Source of the DNA: Pigoraptor vietnamica
Taxonomy: Eukaryota; Opisthokonta; Filasterea
Direction: 5' to 3'
Length of the DNA stretch: 47,094 nucleotides
Assembly: GCA_943704525.1 (NCBI GenBank)
Contig: CALSCQ010001580.1
Location: 1 to 47,094 of the forward strand
Under the pieces are notes generated by a model. It was given only the letters and a program-made list of their open reading frames with translations, did not search any database and was not told the DNA's origin. Both the position numbers and the translations under genes were made by a program. Below, in pieces: positions 22,521-33,363 of this stretch. How positions within the stretch are numbered: position 1 is the stretch's first letter; every line of letters begins with the position of its first letter.

Positions 22521-25500
22521 CGCTCGACTTCTGCGGTGCGAGACTCTTCGTTTGTTACGCGGCGTCTGCATAATTACATTGAACAATCCTCCTTTTGGTT
22601 TCGGCAATTAACTCCTCTTCTGCCTGCTTCATTTCTAATCGTGCACTCGCAATGTGTTCCGCAGAGATTTTACTGCTCGACGAGCCCACAACGGGTCTGG
22701 ACAGCGCCACGAGTGTGGAGTGCGTCAAGGTGCTCCGTCACTTGGCGGAGGGCGGGCGTACGATTGTCGCCACCATTCGCCAACCAAGCAAGAACGCCTT
22801 TGCCATGTTCGACCGGTGCGTAATGTGCGCGCGCACACGTGGGTGTGGACCTGTAAGATGGCATGCGTGTAGGCGTATGTGGGTTTCCTGTGCGTGCGCG
22901 TGTAATACATGTATGTGTGTGTGTGTGCGTGTGTGTGTTCGTACATGTGCAGCCAAGCATGGTCATGGTGCGCTCACCTAATGGCCGGGCCTTGCATGGC
23001 GAACGCAGGCTCCTCATGCTCGTCGAGGGGCACACTGCCTATTATGGCGATCTCAAGGATGCCGTGCCCTACTTTGGGACTCTCGGTTACGTGTGTCCGC
23101 CCCGCATGAACCCCGCCGAGTTTCTCGGTGCGTGCGTGAGCTGTGTATGCGCTTTCGCCTGTGTGCCAACAACACTTACACGATGTTTTTTTGTGCTTTC
23201 CTTCCGCGTGTGTGTGCGTGGTTTTCACGTATGTTCGAACGTTCCGACGCGATCGTAACTGACAACCAAAAAAACCGCAGTCAACCTCACCGACCCGCGC
23301 GCACCGCCAGTGAACGGCCAGAAGCAGGCACCCCCGGGGTTTTTCGCCGCCGAATACGCCAAGTCGCACCTGCACGAAGCCCGCCTCCGCTCCATCGCGG
23401 ACACGCAGCTTCGTCGACAGTCCACGCGTCGCCTCCTCGAAGAGCGCGCGAAGACGGACAATCTGAGCCGGAGGGACCTGACGGAGGACGACGACAAGGA
23501 GCACTTTGCGAACTCTGCCGTGCGCAACACGTTCATTCTCGCGGAACGCCTCGCCAAGCAGAAGAGGCGCAACAAGCTCTACGGCATTGCGCGCGTCGGC
23601 CGCGTGCTGATGATGGGATTCATTCTCGCGACGCTCTTCCACTCGCAGGTGTGTGTCTTCTGTGTCTCCGTCTGTAAGCACGTGTGTGTCGGCGTGTTTG
23701 TGTGTGCGTGGGAGAGTGGAATGTGAGTGTGTGTCTGTACGTGCCTATGAGATGGCGTATGTGTGTATTGGAAGCTCAAAATAGGCATACATAATGCGTT
23801 ACAATGCGTCGTGTTGACATCCATGCCTTCCATCGCCACAGTCTCACGACGAGGACGGCGTCACTGCGATCGTCTCTTCGATTCTCTTCAGCGTGATGAT
23901 GCTCGCGTTTGGATCGATGTCCTTCATGGGCGTCTGTGGGTATAATGCAGTCTGTCTCTCCTCGTGTGTGAAATGGCCGGTAAAATGTGTGTTGTGTTGT
24001 GTGTTGTGATCGATTCGAAGTGCTCTGCATGCGCCCGTGTCTCTCGGTGCCGTGGGTCTGTTTTTCCTTTTACTCATTCTCAATTGCCTCTCGCTCTTGC
24101 TTGCAGTTATTGAGCAGCGCGCGTTCTTCACGAGGGAGCGTAACGCTGGAACATACCAGGGTACGTCTGCCTCTCTGCATTCCAGCACTCGCCTTTCCCG
24201 TCACATTGTGTATAAGCACAGAACACCCGCAATCAACATATACACACAAGGCGCGCATGTGCGCACCCTTCCTCACTCGAACACGTGGCTCGCACTCGCT
24301 TGCACGCGCATCGCTCTCACACGCACTCCCCCTTCCCCTCGCAGTGGTGTCGTACATGGTGGCACAGATTCTCTCGGACATCCCGTACAACCTTCTCCAA
24401 GTGGCCGTGTGGTCCATCATTATCTACTTTAGCGTGGGCTTGCGAAGCGGGGCCGACCACTACTTCACATACGCCCTCTTCATCTACGTGATCCTGGAGA
24501 CATCCATCGGAATGGCGCAGGTGCGTTGTTCGCTCTCTCGTGAGAAGCAGGCAGTACGACACACCTGGGCCTACATACGCTCGTGGCATTCGGACAGGCC
24601 CTGTCGTATTGCACACTGGCACGACACGGCACACCGCTGTACGCGAACACGCCATGTTTTTCCAGAGGGTGCCGTGAAATGTGGCAGGTTCGCCGGTCAT
24701 CGCAGTGTGCGTAAGTCGCTGACACGTCCGCCCCCCACGCAGTGCTTTGCGTCCGTTGCGAAGGATTTCGAGGGCGCGTCTGTCATGTCGTTCCCCTTTG
24801 TCCTTCTCGCCTTCCTCTTCTCGGGCTTCTACCTCCGCCGGGTGTGTGGCATATTGGTGTTGGGGTGGCTGTAGTGCGTGTGTGTGTGCGTGTGCGTGCG
24901 CGCAGGTGCGTGGATGTGTGTGCACGTGGATGTGTGAAAAATGGAGGGTGTAAGCGTGTATGCATGCATGTGTACGTGCATGCGTGGTGTGGTGTGCGTG
25001 CTACTTTGCTGACGCTTGTCCGTCCTCGCTTTACGCAGCCCCTCATTCCCGATTACTGGATATGGGCCTTCTATTCGTCTTATCTTCAGGTACGGGGCTG
25101 TTTGTGCATGCAGGGTGCGCGTAGCACGTCGCACGCACACGGATGACGCCCATCAAGCCAACTCCGAGGTGAAGGCTTCTCCATCGCTCAACAACTGTCG
25201 TCCCACTTCGCAGTACGGCCTGAGCGGGATCGTCATCAACCAGTTTGACGACGACTACTCTTACACGAAGAAGACGCCCTGTTACGCGTGCGTCCCTGCC
25301 CCTTCGAACAGCGCGCTCGCGTGCCTCGACGAGGTCTCGTCGCTGCGAAACGGGACGTGGTACTGCTGCACGCCGTCTTCGCTTCCCTCGGTCGAGGTGA
25401 GCCGTCTGTTTCCCTGCTGCGTCGCAGACGCCCGTGCTCGTCCGTATGTGACTCATGACGGCCAGCGCCGATATATAGTACGTGTAGTTCCCCCGTGTCC

Positions 25501-25963
25501 AATTTCTACTGGTTCGCTCACACACGCCCCCATCTCTTCTTTCTACCGCAGGTTTGGGATCCCAACAAGCTCCTCTCCGTTTGGGGCTATGGACCCGAGT
25601 CTGCGATCAGCTCGCTGTGGCCGAACCTTGCCGTCCTCGGGGGCTTCTGGGCATTCTGGTGGAGTGGGTATCAATGGTTGCATGTGCGCATGTGTGCGTG
25701 TGCGTGCGAACGTCAAAGCGGTCGCATGGTTGCCTTTGTGCGTCTGCGTGCGAACGTCAAAGTTGTCGCATGGTTGCCTTTGTGCGTGTGCGTGCGAACG
25801 TCAAAGCGGTCGCATGGTTGCTTGTGTGCGTGTGCGTGCGAACGTCAAATGGTGCTTGTCAGCATGCATGTGTGCGTGACATACTCGACTGACTCCCTTT
25901 TGTGATTGCATCGCAGCCTTGACCTATCTTGGCCTCCGCTATAAGAAGCACGGCACGCGCTAA
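20755..25963 (+). CDS. ABCG-type half-transporter 2 (H-loop histidine replaced)
   Basis: Sixteen exons: 20755-20928, 21107-21196, 21457-21490, 21808-22040, 22259-22391, 22665-22815, 23009-23127, 23281-23648, 23842-23935, 24107-24160, 24345-24520, 24743-24841, 25039-25089, 25214-25396, 25552-25663, 25917-25963; 705 residues. Nucleotide-binding domain: Walker A GPSGAGKT (97-105), Q-loop VEQ, intact signature ISGGQ (203-207), Walker B LLLDEPTTGLD (D227, E228). The H-loop reads TIRQPS, with Arg260 (codon 22778-22780) where histidine is expected. A long charged linker precedes the membrane domain. The outer loop has many cysteines and an NGT glycosylation site. Start at 20755 is the first ATG with a downstream family match. 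Probably the heterodimer partner of ABCG-1. Substrate unknown. Confidence 0.9.
21250..21335. repeat. (GT)n microsatellite in ABCG-2 intron 2
   Basis: GT-rich on the sense strand, with a pure core at about 21295-21330. Confidence 0.95.
21627..21794. repeat. Two-copy 84-bp tandem duplication in ABCG-2 intron 3
   Basis: Copies start at 21627 and 21711 (CTTTGCGACCCTCACCCACT). A weaker third relative lies just upstream near 21563. It sits in the intron that splits the Walker A motif. Confidence 0.85.
22457..22517. repeat. (CA)n microsatellite in ABCG-2 intron 5
   Basis: A nearly pure CA run on the sense strand, unlike most introns here, which are GT-rich on the sense strand. Confidence 0.97.
25694..25850. 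repeat. 44-bp minisatellite in last intron of ABCG-2
   Basis: About 3.6 copies starting at 25694, 25738, 25782 and 25826, each with TGCGTGCGAACGTCAAA. No coding sense. Confidence 0.9.
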
Positions 25964-26603
25964 TGTATGGCCGAACAGAAAACGGCTCGGAACGCATATA
26001 AACTTTTTAAAAAAAGAAAAGGATGCGAAGAATAAAGTTGTGTCTTGCACAAACAATTTTCCGACGCAAAATTTTGCTGGACAGTAAAAATTTCAAGCGT
26101 GTCCGCGGAGTCCGCACATCGCACACGCCGGTGCTGGTCTTGGGCCTCTCGCTGTCGCACAGCCCAGCTTTCAAATACCCCGTGCCTCTCCAACCGCACA
26201 CTGCGCGCATGTCATACAATTGCGAGGTCGTTTGCGTGTTTTGGCAGCGTGAAGGAGGGCGTGGACGCCCTCTCGTGTGGATTTCGCCTTCCGTTACTTC
26301 TCGTGCGTTGCCGGCACAAACATTGGGTGGATGCAGCAGTCGTGTGGGCCATCGTCTGCTTAAAGCGATACGACGAAAGCGAATCCCATCTTGCGATTGA
26401 GGCGAGAACATCCGCTGTGAGTGGAATGGGGGGCCCGTGTGCTCTTGCGAGTGGATGACTGAGTCGCCGACGCGGAAACTATTCGGCATCCGAAGCCGTT
26501 TAACCGTCGCTGACGCCGCGCTGTCCACACGGCTGTGGCACCGCAGTACGAAGGCGTCGCGGGGCGTTGCGTCGGTGTCCTGCGTCTGCGTCTGTCTTGA
26601 GGG
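25964..26603. other. Intergenic region between ABCG-2 and the beta-helix gene
   Basis: 640 bp. An A/T-rich patch at 26000-26020 and an AATAAA lie just after the ABCG-2 stop. Otherwise featureless; an open frame on the opposite strand here is a composition artefact. Confidence 0.6.
26031..26036 (+). terminator. Possible polyadenylation signal of ABCG-2
   Basis: AATAAA, 68 bp after the stop codon. Whether this organism uses the canonical hexamer is unknown. Confidence 0.4.
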
Positions 26604-29600
26604 ATGGCGCCTCTCTTCGCGCTTGCTCTGTTGGTGGTGTGCCAATGCACGCTTATGGGAGTTCGTGCGTCGACGCCCGTGACCCTCTGCGTGGACTACG
26701 ACCGCTTGCGCGCCTCTCTCGCCGTTCACATCCCGTTCGATGGCGACTTTTTGGATGCGTCGGGCAACGGCGTCCATGGAGTGACGACGAACCCGCCCTC
26801 GTTCGTGTACCCCGGCCGTGTGGGCACCGCGGCGGGCCGTTTCGATCAGCTGCGCCGGCAGCACGTGCGCCTCTCGTCGCCGTCGCTCAATTTTGGCACG
26901 AACGTGGACTTTACAATGTCGCTGTGGGTTCGCCCCTCGGGGATGCCGTTCAACGGAGACCGCCTTTCTTTCCACGACCCGGCGATAATGTCCTCGCTGG
27001 ACTGGACGTCGAGCCGGAACCGCGGCGTGCTGTTTGCAGCCGAGGAGGACGGTATTCTTTATTTTGCGGCGGGCAGTGGCACCTACCGGCTTCGCTATGA
27101 GAGCCAGGCGAAGTTTCTCACCAACGGTGAATGGACGCATCTCCTTGTCTCCGCGAACCGATCGTCGAACGCCGTGGTCTACGCCGACGGCGTCGCTGTG
27201 ATCACTTTCGACCTTCTCACTGTCAGCGATGTTTATGGTTCTCCGTTAAATCTGACGTCCGGTTACGACACCGTCATTGGTTCCGACGGCCTTGCGGGCC
27301 TCAAGTACCCCAGCTGGTTCAACGGTGACATCGACGATGTGGCGATTTGGACGCGCGCCCTCTCGCCAGCGGAGGCTGCCGCTGTGTACCAACGAGGACT
27401 GCGCGGGTTGGACCTTCGCTCTGGTATCCCTGCTTCGTGTGCAGATACCGTCGCAATTTGCGAGACCGGCAGTGCGCCTCTTAACGCAGTCGAGCTGCCG
27501 GCGTCTTTCCGAGTAACGTGCCCGCCTGGGTGCTCCCCAACGGCGGGCGGCAGCAGTGGACTGTTATCTGCGAACGACCGCATTTGCGCCATGGCAGTGT
27601 CGACGGGACTCGCGGCTCAGTCGCTGTCGGGCCCGAATGCCACCGTTACAGTGGCGATGTCTCCCTCATCGCATGGGATACAGCTAGACCTTGTGCCGGT
27701 TTGCGGAGACGGCGTTCGGGCGGGCGAGGAAGAGTGCGACGACGGAAATTGGGACGCGGGAGATGGATGTGTGGAATGCAAGCAGGAGCGGGGTTATGTG
27801 TGTGTCGGCGCGACGGCCGAGTCGAACATTGTCACTATCGGCGGCGCGTGTTCCACTGTGTGTGGCGACGGCATTGTGGCGGGCGCCGAGCAATGCGACT
27901 TTGCCACGACGGAGGGCTGCGCGCACGACTGCACCCCCGCGGAAGACTTTGAATGCGCTCCAGTCCTCGGCAACAGTTCTTTTGTGCAGTGTGTACGTCG
28001 TGTGGATGTCTGTGGAGACGGACGGCGGGCAGGAATCGAGGAGTGCGACGACGGCAATCGCGCGTCAGGGGACGGCTGCTCGCAGCATTGCGCCGTCGAA
28101 GAGGACTGGGTGTGCGAGCGGCGTGCGGGCGGCGCGGGCGATGTCTGCACTGCGCCGCTGCGTGTAACCCTATTGGGAGACGATACCGGCAACTGTTCGA
28201 TGGATCAACCGTGCCGGACGTTGCACAGAGCGGTCGCAGTGCTTGCGTATCTGCCCCATTCCGCCGTAGTTCTCGTCGCGAACGGAACGTATCGCATCGC
28301 GAATCCCATCGTGGCGCATCTTGAGCACGGACGGACGCTTACTCTCCGCGCCCCTTCACGAGGGGCTGTGCTGGATTGCGGCGGCGTCAACGGAGTCATC
28401 GCGTTGTCTCTGTTGGAAACCGACGTCGTGCTTGAAGGACTGACTGTCAAGGGATGTCGGCCGGGTTCTGATGACTTGGGGGCGGTGAGCGTCGTCAATG
28501 GTAGCGTCACGATTTCCAATTGCACATTTATGGACAACGTCAGCACTGTATTGAAGAGCTCGGTAACTTGGCGAAGCGGGGCACTGGGCGTGACTTGCGG
28601 CTCTGCGATAATGGGCCGTGCGGTGAGAGTGTTTGACAGCTCATTCGTCGGCAACTCCGTGGACGCTTTCGCTTCGCGGCTTCTCAGCGGGTACATGGAC
28701 GTATACGGCGTCTTCGAAATAGTGGAAGGTCCTCAGGACTCGCCTTGCGCTGGCGGCGCACTCATGGCCAATGGCGTCGACATTTTGGAGATTCGGCGCT
28801 GTCTCTTCACGCGAAATCGCGCCTTTGCAGCGAGTGCCGCGGGTGCAGTGTTCATCCGCCACCCGACGGGCGCATCTCGTGTAACAGTGTCGGACTCCGT
28901 TTTTGACTCACAAGAGGCGCGTGGCGAAAAGCAGGCGGCCGGTGCGCTCCTGGTTACCTCCGAAGAGGCGATCGCGCCGATCCATGACGCCATCCTTTTG
29001 GTGCACCGCAGCGTGTTTAAATCCGCGTCTGCGAGTATCCAGTCGAACGCGTCACCATTTCCCCGCGCACATGTGTCGGGCGCTGTGGGCGCATTTTTCC
29101 GTGCGTCGGCGTGCTTTCACTCTCATCAGATCGTGGAGAACTGTACGTTTGAGCAGAACTCGGCGACGATGGCGTCAGCGTACACTACCTCGGCGGGTGC
29201 CGGCGCTTTCACTGTGCTCTCGAACTGCTTCGGGGATATCGAGGGATCGGTGACGGAAATCTCTCGGTCGGCATTCCGCGCAAATTCGGTGCAGGCTGTT
29301 GGTATTGACAATTCGCTTGTTGCGGGCTCGGTTGCTGTCTTGGGTTATCGCGGCCGCACTGCACACAACACGTTCTCCGTGCGCCACTGTCGATTTCAGG
29401 ACGAGGCGGTTACTGTGAGCGGGGCATCCGCCAAGAGCTGCGCGGGTGGTTCGGTGAGCATGGGGACTGTGATGGCTGAGGGCGTCTATGCTCAAGATGA
29501 GATGGTCACGGAAGATAACGTCTACGAATTTTCGGACAATACGCACGAAAATGCGCTGATCCGTGCGGCAGGGAAGGATTACTTGGCGGTTGCGGGCGCC

Positions 29601-32600
29601 ATATGCCAGATGCACGCATCGACGAACGAGGGATACGTTCACACGAATAACAACTCGACGCACGCCGGGGTCATTGTGCATAACACCACCGTCGTGCTCT
29701 CGGCGTCCGCGCTGAGTTTCGGGTCTGGCGGGTACAGCGTCCTTTTTCTTGGATGGTCGCGCGAGAACTCGGTCACGTTTATGGATTGTCTTATCGCGGA
29801 GTCGCGGGCTTCTGCGCAGTCCTCTTTGGCCTCGGCAGCTGGCGGAATTGTGATTTCGATGGAGAGAGATGCGAATAGTTTGGTGTTGCTAACGCGCACG
29901 ACGATTACTGGAAATGCTGCGGACGCTTTTGCTGGCACAGGTGCGGGCGCGGTCGCTGTGCTCTCCAGCGGGTCGGCCCTTGGAGGGTCGAGCGCCTTTT
30001 CGGTCCTTGTTGTGCAGTCGTCTGTGCGCAACAACACGTCGGGCGGCGCTGGCGGCTCGATCGAAATCCGTGCAATTACTGGGACTAGTTTTTTGGTGGC
30101 TTGTGACAGTAGTGACTTCACGGAGAACGTGGGGCTCAAGAGCGCCGGCGCACTCAGTATGACCGTTGCGTCGGGGTATGCGAGCATTCGGAACTGCACG
30201 TATTTGAACAACTACGGGCTGACTTCGGGCGGCGCTCTCTATCTCGAAGGGGAGGTGTGGGTGTCCGCCTCGTCGTCGCGGTTCGTTGGGAACAGAGCGG
30301 GCACGGGTGGTGCGGTTGGTCTGGGCTTTCGCTTGGGCCATTTCTTTGCGTCCGATTGCGACTTTGTGGACAACGACGCGTCAATCGGCAGCGTCATCTA
30401 CAGCGGCTTTCCGGAGCTGACCATCGCTCACTCACGCGTGAGAATTCCGGTCGAGAGCGTCGGCATTGCCCTTGTTGGCGGCTCGAACATATCCACGCCG
30501 AGCACCGTCGTTTCATGCCCAGCCGGCCACGAGTTCCGCGCGTCGCCCGTTGAATTTTCGTGCGTTATGTGTCCTAAGGGTGAGTTTCTCCATATTGCAA
30601 TTTTGCGTACCTGCAGGGTTAGTGTTTGCGCGTTACTGTGCGTGCTTCCCTGCGTCCTTCTTCGGAAATCGGCGATTTCCTGCACTGACAAATAATGTCC
30701 AATGCCGACAGGTTCGTTCAAGATCGGTAACGGGACGGACGCTTACGACGATGGCTGCGCATACTGCCCCTCCGGCGCCGTCTGTGCAGGCGGCACCCAC
30801 ATTCGACCGGTGTCGCGCCACTGGGGAAACCTGTCCTCGCCCACCCTTTCCTCGTTCCTTGTGTGTCCGCCGGGTTACTGCTGCACGTCTGCGGCCGGAT
30901 GCGATCTGGACCCGTGTGCGCCCCACCGCGTGGGGCCGTTGTGTTCGGATTGCCGCGAGGGAATGGGCGCGTCACTCGTTCGCCGAGCCTGCGTCGGTGC
31001 GTGTCGTGCTTTCGTCGGTGCGACTTGAACTTTTGTCTCGCTTTGGCATTTCTCCATGTGATGTCTTTCGAGATTTCTGTCGCGAAATGATTCCTTCAAT
31101 TCCTTTCGGTATTTGCATGGGCCGTTGTTTGTTCTGTGAAATCACAGTACATCAATGTGTTTTCCCCCTGTTTTTTTTTTGTAAATTATACCGTCCGTCA
31201 CCCGTTGAAATTGCGTGTTCATGCACTCACGAATTCAAACGAATGCCATCGCGGTACAGACAACGCGCGTTGCATGGACGCGCCGTGGCTCCTCGTTCTT
31301 CTCGTTCTCAGCGCAGTGTTCGCTGTCGCGGGTCTCCTCGCCTTTCCAGTGGGGTCGTCCGGCGGCCTCCGCATCATTGGGGGGTTTGCGTTCACTGTGA
31401 CGGTCGTCGTGAGTTTCGTGGGCAACGTGGACGCCGAGGCAGTTCTGGTGATCACAGGGCTCGCCTCGCTCCGCTTTGTCGCCGCGCCTGACCTGCGCAC
31501 GGACGCTTGCCTCTGGCCTGGTGTGACGTCCCTGGACAACATATTTTTCGAATTCGTTTTGCCGCTGTTGCTGTGCGCGGTGGCTGCAATGTATCTCGTG
31601 TATTGGCGTAGCGGCTGTGGCTTGGGGAGAGGAAATGGATGCCGGAGTCGCTTGCCTTGGGTACGTATCAGAATTGGCGTGATGCATTCGTGTATATCCG
31701 CCGAATATGCGTACTACCCTCCTCATTGATTCGCAATCGCATTGCAGTTGTTTAAACCGACGGCGTTTCCTGCGGAGATGCTGTACGCGGTCGTTTTCGT
31801 AGCCCTTCCGCCACTGCTCTGGAGCGTTGCGCGGCTTGTTGATTGCGTCGATGTGGACGGCGAAAGTCGGCTTTTCGAAATGGCCTCTGTGCTCTGCTTG
31901 GAACACGCCTCGCAGGTGGCTGCCCTCGTTTCGCTCCCGCTGTTTGCAGCCGCACCAGTCGCCCTTTGGCTTGTTCTGCGCGGAGTGTCGTCTGCGAACA
32001 GTAGATCAAATAAGCACGTCGCTGCTTTCGGGCGGGCCGCCGTGGCGCCTTATCGGGTACAGTACTACTACTGGGACGCTGTCATTCTTGCGTGTCGGTT
32101 CCTCTTTGCTCTGTGTGGCGTGCTCATATCCGACCCAGCCGTGCGCGTCACGACGCTCTGCTTTCTGCTGTGGGCGTGGTTCCTCGTGAACTGGCATATC
32201 TGTCCCTGGCGGTTTCGGATCGATGCGTGCATGGAGGCGCTCTCTCTTGTCGTGTTGGCCGTGATCGCCACGATTCAAATACGTGAGGCGTACATGCTTT
32301 CCTTTGGCGTGCCCGAGGAACGGTCCCGACGTCCGTTCTCGCGCAAAGCGGACGCGGCGTTCATCACTCTGCAGACGATCGGCATGTCCTTGTTTCCGCT
32401 GTTCGTTGCGGTCCGCGTTGCATTGGCAGTGGCGACGGCGAAGGCCGCGCACTTGAATTCGCCCTTTATCCGTGCGGCAGTTGCATGGTCGTGGTGCGAT
32501 GCGGAGGGATGGCCGCACATGCCGAAGCCCGAGCCGCCCGCTTCGATCCCTACGCGACGGCAGCGAAGAGCATCCCGGAGAATGCGTGAGCGCATTGAGG

Positions 32601-32857
32601 ACGCAAATGCGGCGTTTGAAGCTGCTTACGAGATGGGCCGTGTTCCGACTTCCGAGGACGTGCGGTCCGCTGCGGGTGTGTCCGACGGCGAAGTGAGCAG
32701 CCTGAGTAGCGATGACGGTTCTGTGGGAAGTGGCGGAATTGGCCGTGTCGATGGAGGTGTGGCCATGGACGGCGGAATGGTCGTTCGCCGCGTTTCGTTT
32801 CGCGACCATGTGATGCCGGTCGCATTGTCCGCTGGCGAACTGAACGGCAGAGATTGA
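26604..32857 (+). CDS. Giant membrane protein: LamG-like, DUF4215 repeats, beta-helix, Cys-rich stalk, multi-pass C-terminus
   Basis: Exons 26604-30579, 30712-30996, 31260-31660 and 31748-32857 give 1923 residues. An N-terminal signal peptide (hydrophobic run LFALALLVVCQC) is followed by a LamG/concanavalin-like domain (about 40-265; FTMSLWVRP, IDDVAIWTRALS), three DUF4215-type Cys-rich repeats (about 365-515; CGDGVRAGEEECDDGN and relatives), a long right-handed beta-helix (about 530-1290; many short Asn/Ser/Ala turns), and a Cys-rich stalk (CPAGHEF, CPSGAVCAGG, CPPGYCC). About nine hydrophobic helices and a Ser/Gly-rich tail end the protein. It should sit in the plasma membrane with a huge ectodomain, perhaps for adhesion or sensing; similar layouts are known in protists. 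The ligand is unknown. It lies between ABCG-2 and HECT-B and has no counterpart on the left arm. Confidence 0.88.
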
Positions 32858-33363
32858 TAAAGTATCCTCTGATCATCCATCCATCTTGCCCGGGCCCGAA
32901 AGCAAAGGCGTTTTCAGGAAAAAGTAAACGGCCCACTACCCCAGCTGTGGACTCAAATTTTGCACTGAGGATGACTCAGTCAGTGACTTCCTCCGGCTCA
33001 GTATCAGGGGTACGGCCGGTGCCTGCATATATCGGTACTGCTGACTCTTACGTGCCGGGCCGGTGGGCACCCAACGTTGGTCCCGGCGACATCGGCATGC
33101 GCACACATATGATGTGACGGCGCGGCCGACCGGCTAGCCGTAGTTCATTACCGCTCGGCTCAGGATGCCCGGCTGGCAGCCGGCCGGCCGTGTTGCACAA
33201 TTCATCGGACAGTTCGTCGGAAATATGATCGGAAAATTGGGCGACAAACAACAACACAGTCACACACGCAGCGTTAACACGCGCGTCTCCTCTCTCAAAG
33301 GCCCAGCATAACCCGCATTTCGTGCCACTCCACGCGTCCCCGCGTGCGGAGTGTCGCGCGAAA
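32858..33363. other. Intergenic region upstream of HECT-B
   Basis: About 500 bp. It contains a TGACTCAG motif near 32970 and a CCGGCCGG-rich stretch near 33170-33190. It probably holds the HECT-B promoter. No gene seen. Confidence 0.5.

Noticed and set aside
26007-27140. Open frame of 377 residues on the minus strand overlapping the start of the beta-helix gene
   Set aside because: No domain, Arg-rich, and antisense to a clear signal peptide and LamG-like domain.
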